45,881 bases of DNA, from the NCBI GenBank assembly GCA_003213095.1, contig QCNV01000010.1, positions 1 through 45,881 of the forward strand, in the 5' to 3' direction. Position 1 is the first letter of the stretch, and every line of letters starts with the position of its first letter. The notes beneath the pieces were generated by a model, which was not told the origin of the DNA, did no database searches, and saw only the letters and a list, made by a program, of their open reading frames with translations. The position numbers were made by a program, and so were the translations under genes. The DNA is from SAR202 cluster bacterium AG-426-M11. GTDB lineage: Bacteria > Chloroflexota > Dehalococcoidia > Lucifugimonadales > UBA826. Shown here piece after piece: positions 27,966 to 36,957 of the stretch.

Positions 27966-29282
27966 TTATTCTCCTTCTGTTTCGTCAATCTTTTCATTTG
28001 GCAAATCAGATTCTTTTCCTGATGCAATTTCTTCTAGTCTTTCAATTGTCTTATCTGTCAGTAGTGTTCTAAAAAGATAATTTCTCATTTCTTCATTTTG
28101 AGTGGAATTTGGAATTTCACCTTCTGAGTTTGAAAAAATTTCTTGAATTTTCATTTCAATTTCGTTATCTGAAATTTCTATGTTTTCCTGTTCAGCAATT
28201 TTAGATATTAAAAAAGATCTTTTGATTCTACCTTCAGCTTCTTCTTGAGCTTCATTATGTAATTCTTCTTCAGTTTTCCCTATTGATTGTAGATAATCTT
28301 GTATATCCATATTTGCTTGAGTGACCATTTGAGTATGTTGTTGAATAATATTCTCCGCTTCATTTTGTATTAATAAAGGTGGTACTGAAATATTTGCTTC
28401 TTTCATTACTGACTCTATAATGCTTTCTCTAAAATCAAAGTTACTTTGTTGTTCCGATTCTGTTTGTATCCCTTTTTGAATTTCTTCTTTAAGTTCGTCT
28501 AATGTTTCATATCCTTCGCCAATTCCTTTTGCAAAATCGTCATTAAGTTCAGGAAGAACTCTGTGTTTAATATCTTTAATTAATACTTCGCAATTTATTG
28601 TTTGGCCTGCCAATTTAGTATCGCTAAAATCTTCTGGTATTTCTAATTCAAATGAATTTTGTGAATCAACTTTTAAGCCTATTAATTTTGTTGAGAATCC
28701 TGGAAAAGGCCTTCCAATTTCCTCATTGACTAAATATACAGCGTCAGTTTCTTCTATTATGATTTCCTCGGAGATAGAACACTTGATTTGAGCAGTGATC
28801 ATATTACCTTCTTCGATTTCTGACTCGAATGGTTCCCAGGTAGCAATACTCAATCTAAGCTGTTCAAGCCTTTCATTAATTGATTCTTCAGTAATTTCAA
28901 TTTCTTGTTTTTCTATTCGAATGTCTTTGTATGCATTTAATTCAATTTCGGGTCTTAACGGAATAGTTGCATTAAATTTGATAGGATTAATTTCTTGTAG
29001 ATCAATACTTGGTAATCCAACTGCATCTAATTCTTGCTCCTGAATAGCTTGAAATGTCATTTCAGGAAGCATTGTTTCTATGATTTCATTAAGTAAATAA
29101 TCTTTACCATAAAATTGTTCTATCACAGATCTCGGGGCTTTTCCTTTCCGGAAACCAGGGATGTTCGCTTTTTGCACAACACGTTGGTAAGCGCGGTTAA
29201 TGAATGGGTCTACATCATCTTCCTCGAGTTCAATGTGTAAAACTGTTTGTCTGTCTTGAATTTCATCTTGTGAAATTATCAA
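27966..29282 (-). CDS. tig: trigger factor
   Basis: Ribosome-bound chaperone with prolyl isomerase activity. The 438-residue protein carries the ribosome-docking signature GFRKGKAP at 43-50. A divergent FKBP-like central domain follows (about 145-230), then an acidic helical C-terminal chaperone domain rich in Glu and Gln. The start is TTG 29282 with AGGTGA upstream. It is first in the operon with clpP and clpX, a widely conserved order. An extended -10 promoter lies at 29320-29328. Confidence 0.95.
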   Translation of the reverse strand: MIISQDEIQDRQTVLHIELEEDDVDPFINRAYQRVVQKANIPGFRKGKAPRSVIEQFYGKDYLLNEIIETMLPEMTFQAIQEQELDAVGLPSIDLQEINPIKFNATIPLRPEIELNAYKDIRIEKQEIEITEESINERLEQLRLSIATWEPFESEIEEGNMITAQIKCSISEEIIIEETDAVYLVNEEIGRPFPGFSTKLIGLKVDSQNSFELEIPEDFSDTKLAGQTINCEVLIKDIKHRVLPELNDDFAKGIGEGYETLDELKEEIQKGIQTESEQQSNFDFRESIIESVMKEANISVPPLLIQNEAENIIQQHTQMVTQANMDIQDYLQSIGKTEEELHNEAQEEAEGRIKRSFLISKIAEQENIEISDNEIEMKIQEIFSNSEGEIPNSTQNEEMRNYLFRTLLTDKTIERLEEIASGKESDLPNEKIDETEGE

Positions 29283-29319
29283 CTTATCACCTGTGTTTAA
29301 AATTTAGAGCAGCCTAACA

Positions 29320-29328
29320 ATTATATCA
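29320..29328 (-). promoter_or_regulatory. extended -10 promoter of the tig-clpP-clpX operon
   Basis: On the minus strand TGATATAAT is a perfect extended -10, the same nonamer as at rny. Predicted start near 29313, about 30 nt before tig. No CIRCE or CtsR operator was recognised. Confidence 0.6.
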
Positions 29329-29429
29329 CCAACCAATGATTAAGTATCATTTGATATAATTTATTGACACTAATTGTTAATGTATTTTACGATCAAACTA
29401 TAGGTTTTTTAATCAATATAGGTAATAAG

Positions 29430-29789
29430 ATGCCTGATAAATTTGAAGAAGAAATTGAAGAAATTTTAGAAAAAAACCAAGAAGTTACTCCTGATTTATC
29501 TCATTCAAATCAAACTTCTCAAAAGAGTTTTATGGAAGATTTAAATTTTTGGTTTTTAGACGCTACTACTAGGAGAATAGGGTCATTTACATTTTTCAGA
29601 TTGATTTTAGGAATAGTTCTATCAATTTTACTTACTCTCATTACTCGCATTTACCTCTTTAGTGTTTTAACTTTATTTTTCTTAACTATGATTTTTGTTT
29701 TAGTTTCTGTACCAAGAGTTAAAACTAATAGAATCGATAACCCTATTTCAGTTAAATCAATATTTAAAATATTCCGTTTGAAAAAATAA
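29430..29789 (+). CDS. small membrane protein of unknown function
   Basis: A 119-residue protein with an acidic N-terminus (PDKFEEEIEEILEKNQE), a polar middle, then two hydrophobic helices (about 55-74 and 77-93) and a basic tail. I chose the ATG at 29430, preceded by AGGTAATAAG; an in-frame TTG at 29364 lies within a promoter-like TTGACA. It ends 2 bp before ccdA, so the two are probably co-transcribed. Similar acidic-start two-helix proteins occur in Chloroflexota, but I cannot assign a function. Confidence 0.65.
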   Translation: MPDKFEEEIEEILEKNQEVTPDLSHSNQTSQKSFMEDLNFWFLDATTRRIGSFTFFRLILGIVLSILLTLITRIYLFSVLTLFFLTMIFVLVSVPRVKTNRIDNPISVKSIFKIFRLKK

Positions 29790-29791
29790 AA

Positions 29792-30520
29792 ATGGAATTA
29801 ACCTTATTTTTTGCATTTAGTGCAGGTTCAGTAGCGGCGTTTAATCCATGTGGAATTGCTATGTTTCCAGCATATATTGGATTTCAATTAGACCAAAAAA
29901 AATCTCAGGAATCTTTTGTTTCTTTAATTTTTCGTGGGAGTATTTTAGGTTTATTTATGACAATGGGGTTTTTGCTAGTGTTTGCTCTAGTCTCTTTTGT
30001 TTTGATTTTAGGTGGAACTTTTGTCGCATCTTTTCTTCCAATTATCTCGGTACTGATCGGTGTTTTGATCATGAGTTTAGGTGTTTATTTGTTACTCAGT
30101 AATACGAAATTTTCTTCAGGATTATTTTCTTCTTTACAATTTGGAAATGTTAGTAGCAATTTTCAAACTTTTTTGTTTGGAATAGCTTATGCATTGATTT
30201 CAATCAGTTGTGCACTCCCAGTATTTTTGGCAGCCCTTGGGATAATTATTGGTGTGGGTATTTCTTCAGATAACTTGATAGATGTATTTTTAGGGATGAT
30301 TTTTTATAGTTTAGGCATGGGTACTATCATTACAGGAGTAACTTTAGGTGTATTGTTTTTTGATGACGCGGTACAGAAAATTGTAATCGGACTTACGCCA
30401 ATAATTTCTTCAATAGGAAAATTTGCAATGATAATTTCTGGTATTTACATTATCTATTATTGGGTTTTAGGAACTGGAAGTGATTTATTTTTTATGAGAT
30501 TAGAAAATTTTGGTTTTTAA
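29792..30520 (+). CDS. ccdA: cytochrome c biogenesis protein CcdA
   Basis: Membrane protein that passes electrons from cytoplasmic thioredoxin to extracytoplasmic thiols for cytochrome c maturation and disulfide reduction. At 242 residues it has six hydrophobic helices. The redox cysteine pair is visible as C20 in FNPCG and C140 in SCALP, in the two symmetric halves. Together with ccmA-ccmB at 31795-33122 it marks a System I-like or mixed cytochrome c pathway. Its TAA shares TTAA with the stop of the convergent FAH gene. Confidence 0.88.
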   Translation: MELTLFFAFSAGSVAAFNPCGIAMFPAYIGFQLDQKKSQESFVSLIFRGSILGLFMTMGFLLVFALVSFVLILGGTFVASFLPIISVLIGVLIMSLGVYLLLSNTKFSSGLFSSLQFGNVSSNFQTFLFGIAYALISISCALPVFLAALGIIIGVGISSDNLIDVFLGMIFYSLGMGTIITGVTLGVLFFDDAVQKIVIGLTPIISSIGKFAMIISGIYIIYYWVLGTGSDLFFMRLENFGF

Positions 30521-31287
30521 TTTTCTGCTACTACAGGATTTGATAGTACGCCTACTCCACTAATTTCAACCTCTACTACATCTCCTGGGAAAATGTCCCC
30601 CGGAGTTCCGGGAGTTCCTGTCATGATAACGTCCCCCGGCATCAAAGTGACCACTGCGCTGACATATTCAATTATTTTAGTTAGAGGATGCAATAAATCG
30701 GAGGTGTTTTGGTTTTGTTTTTCTTCACCGTTCACCCTACAAATTACCTGAATGTTTGTTGGGTCTAGATTTGTTGTCATCCATGGGCCTATTGGTGCAA
30801 ATGTATCGGAAGATTTGGCCCGGGTCCATTGAAGATCATTTCTTTGCCAATCTCTACCTGAAACATCATTTCCACAAGTGTACGCAAATACGTAATCTAG
30901 TGCATTGTTTTGAGTTGCACTTTTACATTCTTTTCCTATTACTACAGCTAGTTCGGCTTCAGGTTGAATTTTGATTTTTTCTTCTATGGCAATTTTAGGA
31001 ATAATTATTTCATCGCCATGTCCAATTACAGAGTTTGGTGCTTTGATAAAAGGTTCAGGAGATTCAGGTCCAGGTCTATCGCCAAGATGACTCTTATAAT
31101 TTAGGCCGATTGCAATAATTTTACTGGGTTCTACTGGTGATAGAAGTTTAACTTCGCTTAAATTGTGAGTTTCTTTCAGGACGCTGTAAGCCTCTAATGG
31201 AGAATTGGATATTTCAGTAATTGTTTCCCCTTCTACAATTCCATAAGCTATCTTATTTTTGTTAGAAAATCTTGCGTAATTAGTCAT
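30517..31287 (-). CDS. fumarylacetoacetate hydrolase family protein
   Basis: A 256-residue FAH-fold enzyme acting on a C-C or keto-enol bond of an acylpyruvate-like substrate. The metal-binding pattern is intact: the acidic pair in PEAELAVVIG, then NDVSGRDWQ, the late LLHPLTKI segment and GDVIMTGTPGTPG. I chose ATG 31287 because GAGGAC lies 3 nt upstream and the family N-terminus (MTNYARF) begins there; the reading frame extends 14 codons further without support. It lies downstream of queF on the same strand. The substrate is unknown; acylpyruvate hydrolase or HpaG-like isomerase are options. Confidence 0.85.
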   Translation of the reverse strand: MTNYARFSNKNKIAYGIVEGETITEISNSPLEAYSVLKETHNLSEVKLLSPVEPSKIIAIGLNYKSHLGDRPGPESPEPFIKAPNSVIGHGDEIIIPKIAIEEKIKIQPEAELAVVIGKECKSATQNNALDYVFAYTCGNDVSGRDWQRNDLQWTRAKSSDTFAPIGPWMTTNLDPTNIQVICRVNGEEKQNQNTSDLLHPLTKIIEYVSAVVTLMPGDVIMTGTPGTPGDIFPGDVVEVEISGVGVLSNPVVAEN

Positions 31288-31346
31288 AATGTCCTCAATT
31301 TCATGTTTGGAGCAGTTTACATGATTCAATAAAATAAATCTTCTTT

Positions 31347-31760
31347 TTATTTTGAGACAATCACTACAGTGTGAAGTCCCCCACGAATTTTATAATCTAA
31401 TTCTACGGTGATAGAAACAGGATCATATTTTTCAATCAAGTCATTTAATATTTTATTTGCTGCATGTTCTTGAACTATACCGACACTAGTATATGAAAGT
31501 AGATAATATTTCAGAGATTTTAATTCAATTAAAAGATGTTTAGGTACATATTTAATTATCAATGTGCCAAAATCAGGTAGTCCTGTTAAAGGACAAACTG
31601 CGGTAAATTCATCAGAGTCAATTGTCACTTCAGCACCAGATTGAGGATATTCATAATCAAATCCTAGTAAAAGATCATTTCTGATACTTTTTTCATTTTT
31701 AATTTCAACCTCAACGTCTAAATTGTTGTATTCTTGGCTTATGTCGTCAAATGATGGCAT
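31347..31760 (-). CDS. queF: NADPH-dependent 7-cyano-7-deazaguanine reductase
   Basis: Reduces preQ0 to preQ1 in queuosine biosynthesis. The 137-residue single-domain (YkvM-type) protein has nucleophile C56 in TAVCPLTG, catalytic D63 in LPDFG, the QueF motif E-x-K-S-L-K from E79, and E98. The residue before E98 is glutamine (VQEH), where Bacillus subtilis QueF has the substrate-contacting His96. AAGGA precedes the ATG. No preQ1 riboswitch fits in the 34-bp upstream gap, which is shared with the divergent ABC gene. Confidence 0.9.
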   Translation of the reverse strand: MPSFDDISQEYNNLDVEVEIKNEKSIRNDLLLGFDYEYPQSGAEVTIDSDEFTAVCPLTGLPDFGTLIIKYVPKHLLIELKSLKYYLLSYTSVGIVQEHAANKILNDLIEKYDPVSITVELDYKIRGGLHTVVIVSK

Positions 31761-31794
31761 ATAAAATATCCTTATTGATTTAAATTTATAAAAA

Positions 31795-32451
31795 ATGATT
31801 GATATTAAGCAACCATATATTCAAGTAGATTCTATAAATAAGTCTTTTGGTAGGTCTAGAGTATTGCATGATATATCTTTTTCTGTAATGCAAAACCAAG
31901 TGACTATTATTCGTGGAATGAATGGATCTGGAAAATCTACTTTGCTTTCTATATTATCAACACACATCAGCCCAGATTCTGGAACCGTTTTTTATAAAGG
32001 AGTAGATTCTAAAAAAAATCTGCACAATATTAGAAATTCATTGGGAATTTTAGACCATCTCCCAATGTTATATGAACGACTGACAGTAAAGGAAAACCTT
32101 CAATTTTTTGCAAAAGTTTATTCAATTTCAAATGTTAGAGATGAAATTGAATTTTGGGTCGATAAACTGGAGATATCCAAATACTTGGATCAACAAATTC
32201 ATAATTTGTCTCATGGATTTCGTAAAAGAGTGGGATTGGCTAGAGCATTGATTCATAGTCCACAGGTTTTGTTGTTAGATGAGCCTGAAACAGGTTTGGA
32301 TCAAAAATCTTTAGAGATATTTTTTTCAATTTTGTCAGAATTTGTAAGTTCTGACGGATGTGTAGTGCTAACTACTCATAATGATTTCAAAGCATTAGAA
32401 AAATTTTCACAGAATTTTTTGCTTGAAGACAATAGGTTGATTCATCAATGA
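31795..32451 (+). CDS. ccmA: ABC transporter ATP-binding protein, CcmA-like
   Basis: ATPase of a heme-handling exporter in cytochrome c maturation. The 218-residue protein has Walker A GMNGSGKS near 40-47, a signature reading NLSHGFRKRVGLARAL (CcmA-style, with LSHGF instead of LSGGQ) and Walker B VLLLDEPETGLD. It overlaps ccmB by 4 bp (ATGA), which supports the pairing. No ribosome site is seen ahead of its ATG. The CcmA name rests mainly on the CcmB partner; a generic ABC-2 exporter is the alternative. Confidence 0.8.
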   Translation: MIDIKQPYIQVDSINKSFGRSRVLHDISFSVMQNQVTIIRGMNGSGKSTLLSILSTHISPDSGTVFYKGVDSKKNLHNIRNSLGILDHLPMLYERLTVKENLQFFAKVYSISNVRDEIEFWVDKLEISKYLDQQIHNLSHGFRKRVGLARALIHSPQVLLLDEPETGLDQKSLEIFFSILSEFVSSDGCVVLTTHNDFKALEKFSQNFLLEDNRLIHQ

Positions 32452-33122
32452 AATCAATAATCACTCATATTTGGATTGTTTTATATAAGGATTTTTTATT
32501 AGAGGTTCGTTCGAAGGAAATTTTTATTTCAGTATTAATTTTTACTATTCTGGAAGTTCTAATTTTCAATTTCGCATTTAATCCGACTACTGAAATTATT
32601 TATATTGTTGTTCCTGCAATATTATGGGTGTCGATCACATTTTCTGGAGTGATAATTATTAACAGAACAATGCAACTTGAGATGCAAAATGGAATGATGA
32701 AAGCCTTGTTAATATCTTCTATGAGTAGAGAATCTATTTTTTGGGGTAAATCTTTTGCAACAACTATATATTTAATATTAATAGAATTAATTTTATTGAT
32801 TTTACTGACAATTTTTTATGACTTGAATTTGCCTTTGATATCTGTATTTTTAATTTCTTTGCCATGTATTTTTGGGTTTTCTTTAGTAGGAACGGTTTTT
32901 TCTGTAATTTCAGTTAACTCTAGAGCTCAAGAAATATTATTACCTGTTTTGTTCTTACCTGTAGTAATTCCTATTATTTTATGTGCAGTGAGTATTACTT
33001 CTAATTTGTTACTTAACTTACCAATTTCCGATAGTATAAATTGGCTCAATTTAGTAATAATTTTTGATTTGATTTACTTCATAATCGGTCCATTTTGTTT
33101 CTATGCGATTACTTCTGATTAA
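32448..33122 (+). CDS. ccmB: heme exporter protein CcmB
   Basis: A 224-residue polytopic membrane protein with about six helices, forming the permease for the adjacent ATPase. CcmB features include the amphipathic opening with YKDFLLEVRSKE (ending about residue 23), a MQLEMQNGMMKALLISSMSR segment near 74-93 and the GKSFATTIY loop. CcmC, CcmD and CcmE are not adjacent; a promoter for korA starts 9 bp after the stop. It is translationally coupled to ccmA. Confidence 0.82.
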   Translation: MKSIITHIWIVLYKDFLLEVRSKEIFISVLIFTILEVLIFNFAFNPTTEIIYIVVPAILWVSITFSGVIIINRTMQLEMQNGMMKALLISSMSRESIFWGKSFATTIYLILIELILLILLTIFYDLNLPLISVFLISLPCIFGFSLVGTVFSVISVNSRAQEILLPVLFLPVVIPIILCAVSITSNLLLNLPISDSINWLNLVIIFDLIYFIIGPFCFYAITSD

Positions 33123-33130
33123 TTTAGTAA

Positions 33131-33160
33131 TTGACATCTAAAAAAGAGGGTTGATATATT
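33131..33160 (+). promoter_or_regulatory. strong promoter of korA-korB
   Basis: Perfect TTGACA (33131-33136), 18-bp spacer, TATATT (33155-33160) preceded by TGA, so it is also an extended -10. Predicted start near 33167. The leader of about 160 nt contains CCACGAAA (33196-33203) and its exact complement TTTCGTGG (33231-33238). Confidence 0.7.
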
Positions 33161-33328
33161 CTGTTCCGATAAATGAATTTGTGAGGTAAAATTGCCCACG
33201 AAAATATATTTAATAGGGTGTCATGATTGATTTCGTGGATATATACTCTACTTAAATGCTTTGGGTGAAATTCCTGAGGTTGAAATTGTAATATTAATTA
33301 TTTGTTATCAGATACAAGGGAGTTGATT

Positions 33329-35038
33329 TTGAAGAAGCAAGACTTTGTTGTTAGGTTTGCAGGTGAAGGTGGCCAAGGTGTAGTGACATCTGCTGAAGGT
33401 CTAGCGCAAGCAATGGCACAATCCGGGTATTATGTTCAGACATTTTCTACATTTCCTTCTCAAATTCGTGGAGGACCTACTTGGACTCAAACAAGGATTT
33501 CTACTAGCACAGTATTAAGTTCCGGTGATGATCTAGATGTGTTGGTGGCTTTTAATGAAGAAGCTTACAACACTCATAAAGATGATGTTGGAGATGATGG
33601 AGTAATCGTGTATAACTCCGGTGATTTTTCTGTAGAAAATTCTGAAAAAGCACTTGGGATGGATTTTGCTGAATTGGCTAAACAGACAGGTAACAATAGA
33701 GCAGCAAACTTTGTTGTGATGGGGGCATTAGCTGAATTAGTAGATCTTCCTATTGATATTTTGGAAGAATTTAATCGTGCAAAATATACTAGAGGTCGTC
33801 CAAGTGATCAGCAAATCATTGATTCAAATAATATGGCATTAGGTCTTGGTTCTGTAGAAGCTAAAACTAGTGGATTTAATTTAGGTGAATTGGCAGATGC
33901 TATAAAACCTGAAGGTGATCAAATTTTAGTTAATGGAAATCAAGCTATTAGTTTGGGAGCTGTAGCAGCTGGATTAGAAGTGTTTATTGGATACCCCATA
34001 TCACCTGCCACTCCAATTTTATTGTGGATGGAAGCTAATTTGGTTGGAGAAGGAAAATTTGTTTACCAGTCTTCTTCAGAAATAGAATCTATTACTAGTC
34101 TTGTAGGTGCGGGATATGCAGGGAGAAAAGCTATGACTAGTACTGCAGGTCCCGGCTTTTCATTAATGGGAGAGGGGATAGGTTTGGCATGGATGGCTGA
34201 AATTCCTTGCGTTGTTGTAAATGTGCAAAGAGGAGGGCCTTCAACTGGATTACCAACAAAAACGGAACAATCTGATTTGTTAACTGCTCTTTATCCAGGT
34301 CATGGTGACTTAAAGATTCCCGTAATAGCCCCAGGAACCGTAGAAGAATGTTTTTATGCAGGTTTAATGGCTGTTAACTGGGCTGAAAGATATCAAGGGC
34401 CTGTAGTTTTATTAAGTGAAATGGCTTTATCTGAAAGAAATCAAAATATTCCTAAACCTGATCTTTCTAAAAATTTGGGAGAGACTAGACAGATTTACCA
34501 GGGTAATAATGGTTATTTGAGATATGATGGATTTGAGTTATCTCCTATGCCTATCCCTGGACAATCAGGTAGTTATGTAGCTAACGGTAGTGAACATGAT
34601 GCTATGGGTGATACTACTCATTTACCTTCTCGTCATATACAAATGACCGAAAGGAGATTTAGTAAATTAAACTTACTAAATGACGGTAGTTTTGAAGAAC
34701 AAAATTCTTCATCAAACATTGCAGTAGTTCCCTGGGGAGGCTCGAAAGGTCCAGCTTTAGATGCTTATAACCAATTAATATCTGAAGGGATGGATTTGGG
34801 ATGGTATTACACTATGTATATTCACCCAATGCCAGAAGAAATGCTAAATGCCTTGAGAAAGAAAGATCTAGTGATTGTTCCAGAATTAAACTATATGGGG
34901 CAATATGCATCAGTATTACGTTCAGAAGGAATAAATGCTGTAGCAATTACTCAATACACAGGATTGCCTTTCAAAGTTAGACATTTAGTAAGTGAAATTA
35001 AAAACCTGGTTAGCAACCAGATTAAAGTTGGAGTTTAA
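33329..35038 (+). CDS. korA: 2-oxoacid:ferredoxin oxidoreductase, fused gamma-alpha subunit
   Basis: Oxidises a 2-oxoacid, probably 2-oxoglutarate, to its acyl-CoA using ferredoxin, or runs in reverse to fix CO2. The 569-residue chain fuses the gamma domain (FAGEGGQGVVTSAEGL at the start; IRGGPTWTQTRI) to the alpha domain (GNQAISLGAVAAGLEVFIGYPISP near 205-228; TSTAGPGFSLM). The C-terminal part ends with a KDLVIVPELNYMGQ segment. I chose TTG 33329, which has AAGGGAG 6 nt upstream; a TTG at 33302 is possible. korB follows after 2 bp. Substrate (2-oxoglutarate versus pyruvate or branched-chain) is inferred. Confidence 0.88.
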   Translation: MKKQDFVVRFAGEGGQGVVTSAEGLAQAMAQSGYYVQTFSTFPSQIRGGPTWTQTRISTSTVLSSGDDLDVLVAFNEEAYNTHKDDVGDDGVIVYNSGDFSVENSEKALGMDFAELAKQTGNNRAANFVVMGALAELVDLPIDILEEFNRAKYTRGRPSDQQIIDSNNMALGLGSVEAKTSGFNLGELADAIKPEGDQILVNGNQAISLGAVAAGLEVFIGYPISPATPILLWMEANLVGEGKFVYQSSSEIESITSLVGAGYAGRKAMTSTAGPGFSLMGEGIGLAWMAEIPCVVVNVQRGGPSTGLPTKTEQSDLLTALYPGHGDLKIPVIAPGTVEECFYAGLMAVNWAERYQGPVVLLSEMALSERNQNIPKPDLSKNLGETRQIYQGNNGYLRYDGFELSPMPIPGQSGSYVANGSEHDAMGDTTHLPSRHIQMTERRFSKLNLLNDGSFEEQNSSSNIAVVPWGGSKGPALDAYNQLISEGMDLGWYYTMYIHPMPEEMLNALRKKDLVIVPELNYMGQYASVLRSEGINAVAITQYTGLPFKVRHLVSEIKNLVSNQIKVGV

Positions 35039-35040
35039 AT

Positions 35041-35907
35041 ATGACCTTAAAAAATCCTGAATATGATTTTAAGTGGTGTCCGGGTTGCGGTGATTTTGGA
35101 GTTCGCAGAGGTATCGAAGGTGCTTTACAACAGCATGTTACTGAAAAAGAACAACCTATCTCTAACACTGTTGTTGTAGCTGGAATAGGATGTTCTGGAA
35201 ATATGGTTCATATGCTTGAGAAAGAACAGCCTTTTGGAATTCATGGGATTCATGGTAGGTCTTTACCTTTAGCATTTGGAATCAAAATGGCTAATCCTGA
35301 ACTTAACGTTCTTACAGTTGCAGGAGATGGAGATTTTCTGGGAATTGGGATGGAACACATTGGGCCTCAGGCTCAGCGAAACTTGAATATTACTGCTGTT
35401 GTAATGGATAACGGTGTATATGGCTTAACAAAAGGTCAGAGCTCACCAACTAGTGAGTTGGGAGCTATTACAACCTCTACACCTTATGGCAAAATTGAGG
35501 GAAAACTTAACCCGTTGCGCACATATTTGTCTTTTGGGGTTTCCTTTATTGCTTCTATCATGTCTAGTAAAGTAAAAGATTTATCTGCTTTAGTATATGA
35601 TGCTATGAATCATCCAGGTTTTGCTATTGTTCATGTTCAATCTCCATGTACGGAATACAACAATACTTATGAAGCTTTAAAAGGTAATCCCTCAAAAGGA
35701 ATAGCTCCTTTAGCTTATGATATCCCAGAAGGACATGATCCCACTGATATTTTAGCTGCTCAAGAGCTATTGAATTCAGATGGCATTCCGTTGGGATTAA
35801 TTTATAAAGACGACACTAGAGAAACATTTGATGAAAGATCTCACAAGACTATTGGTGTGAAGGAGATGAAATCAATTGATGCTTTGGTAGACGGGTTTTC
35901 AATTTAA
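35041..35907 (+). CDS. korB: 2-oxoacid:ferredoxin oxidoreductase, beta subunit
   Basis: Thiamine-diphosphate subunit of the same enzyme, 288 residues. Likely iron-sulfur ligands are the CPGCG pair near residue 13, the C in GIGCSGN near 57, and the C in SPCTEYN near 203. The ThDP/Mg motif is GDGDFLGIGMEH near 98-109, followed by a VMDNGVYGLTKGQ segment. No separate delta (ferredoxin-like) gene adjoins, so this is the two-subunit type. The operon ends at the terminator at 35930-35960. Confidence 0.9.
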   Translation: MTLKNPEYDFKWCPGCGDFGVRRGIEGALQQHVTEKEQPISNTVVVAGIGCSGNMVHMLEKEQPFGIHGIHGRSLPLAFGIKMANPELNVLTVAGDGDFLGIGMEHIGPQAQRNLNITAVVMDNGVYGLTKGQSSPTSELGAITTSTPYGKIEGKLNPLRTYLSFGVSFIASIMSSKVKDLSALVYDAMNHPGFAIVHVQSPCTEYNNTYEALKGNPSKGIAPLAYDIPEGHDPTDILAAQELLNSDGIPLGLIYKDDTRETFDERSHKTIGVKEMKSIDALVDGFSI

Positions 35908-35929
35908 TATAAATTGTTTGAAACAAAAT

Positions 35930-35960
35930 AAAAAAGGGGCTGATTTTTTGCCCCTTTTTT
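35930..35960. terminator. bidirectional intrinsic terminator
   Basis: AAAAAAGGGGC (35930-35940) and GCCCCTTTTTT (35950-35960) pair perfectly over 11 bp with a 9-nt loop. The T-tract on each strand lets it end both korB (plus) and the convergent MaoC operon (minus). Confidence 0.88.
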
Positions 35961-35973
35961 GTTTTAATAAATT

Positions 35974-36402
35974 CTAGCTTTTTTCAGGTAATGAAACGAT
36001 TGCATATCCTGGAGTAGTTTTTTGACCCTCATGATTTTCTAGCCAAATCTCGCATTCTACAAGATTCTCACCGTTTTCAACGTATTTCTTAACTACTGTA
36101 CCTTTTGCAAAAACAGGAGTACCTGGCACATCCATACCTCTGTATTGGCAGGATAATTTTTTTAGAGATCCGTGATGTCCAATATAATCAGTCATTAATT
36201 GACCAAGAAAAGCATTTTTTAATGCACCATGAAGAATGATTCCGGGTAATCCGTTGTTGTTAGCATATTCTACATCGTAGTGAATTTGATAAAAGTCTCC
36301 TGATGCTCCCGCATATTTCACTAATTGTTGAGGAGTAGGATCTTTACGTAGAGTTGGTAGATCAGATCCGACTTCAACATCTTCAAAATATGTTTGGTTC
36401 AT
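35974..36402 (-). CDS. MaoC-family (R)-specific enoyl-CoA hydratase subunit
   Basis: A 142-residue hot-dog-fold protein. The catalytic motif is intact: GASGDFYQIHYD near 33-44 supplies the Asp and His of MaoC hydratases, followed by LPGIILHGALKNAFLGQL. It follows the other MaoC-like gene by 10 bp. The pair matches two-subunit dehydratases in which one chain is catalytic (this one) and the other is a FAS1-type N-domain chain. The likely reaction is reversible hydration of an enoyl-CoA; the substrate is not evident. Confidence 0.82.
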   Translation of the reverse strand: MNQTYFEDVEVGSDLPTLRKDPTPQQLVKYAGASGDFYQIHYDVEYANNNGLPGIILHGALKNAFLGQLMTDYIGHHGSLKKLSCQYRGMDVPGTPVFAKGTVVKKYVENGENLVECEIWLENHEGQKTTPGYAIVSLPEKS

Positions 36403-36412
36403 AAATTTCTCC

Positions 36413-36892
36413 TTAATCTTGTGGTTGGTAGCTGATTCCAGTGGTCCTTTGCAAAGCTACAGTTTTGTTATTTTGATTGATATACTTGGTTTCTCTAATC
36501 ATTATTAGCATGTTTCCGAATTTACCGCCTTGGCGTTCGTGAACGTCTGCTAAATATGTAGTAGACGTTATTGTGTCTCCTACTCTGATTGGTTCAAAAT
36601 ACTCCCATTCACTTCCTCCGTCTACATTTGCGGGGTATGGAGACTTAATTCTTCCTTCATCTTCTCCAGTTGATACATGTTGCATAGATCTTAAGAAAGT
36701 TGGTGGAGCAATCATGCCTTTGTAAGGAGTTTTACTAGCTTCATCTTCATTTGTGAAAATAGGATTAGTATCACCTATAGCTTGCGCAAAACGCATTACA
36801 GCATTTTTTTCAATCGAATATACTGTTGGCTTTGATTCGACTCCAATAGCATCTTTCATTTCTTGGGTTATTACTGATTCTGATTCTGCCAT
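36413..36892 (-). CDS. MaoC N-terminal-type (FAS1-like) dehydratase subunit
   Basis: A 159-residue hot-dog protein of the MaoC_dehydrat_N type. The motif AIGDTNPIFTNEDEA near 38-52 keeps the GDTNP turn but has Thr where catalytic MaoC chains have His, as is usual for the non-catalytic partner. APPTFLRSMQ and the GGSEWEYFEPIRVGD segment follow. It is the first gene of the pair, with AGAGGT before the ATG. It probably forms a heterodimer with the downstream MaoC gene. Confidence 0.8.
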   Translation of the reverse strand: MAESESVITQEMKDAIGVESKPTVYSIEKNAVMRFAQAIGDTNPIFTNEDEASKTPYKGMIAPPTFLRSMQHVSTGEDEGRIKSPYPANVDGGSEWEYFEPIRVGDTITSTTYLADVHERQGGKFGNMLIMIRETKYINQNNKTVALQRTTGISYQPQD

Positions 36893-36924
36893 TGAATACC
36901 TCTATTGATTTATTTAATCCGAGA

Positions 36925-36953
36925 AGTTTATGAACTCATTACTTCTGTGTCAA
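36925..36953 (-). promoter_or_regulatory. promoter of the MaoC pair
   Basis: On the minus strand a perfect TTGACA (36953-36948), 17-bp spacer and TAAACT (36930-36925). Predicted start near 36918, leader about 26 nt. The -35 lies only 5 bp from the stop of the helicase gene. Confidence 0.65.
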
Positions 36954-36957
36954 GAAT

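Noticed and set aside
33225-33295. Two 10-11 codon frames in the korA leader as leader peptides
   Set aside because: They lack runs of a regulatory amino acid and clear attenuator hairpins, so I mention them only within the leader finding.
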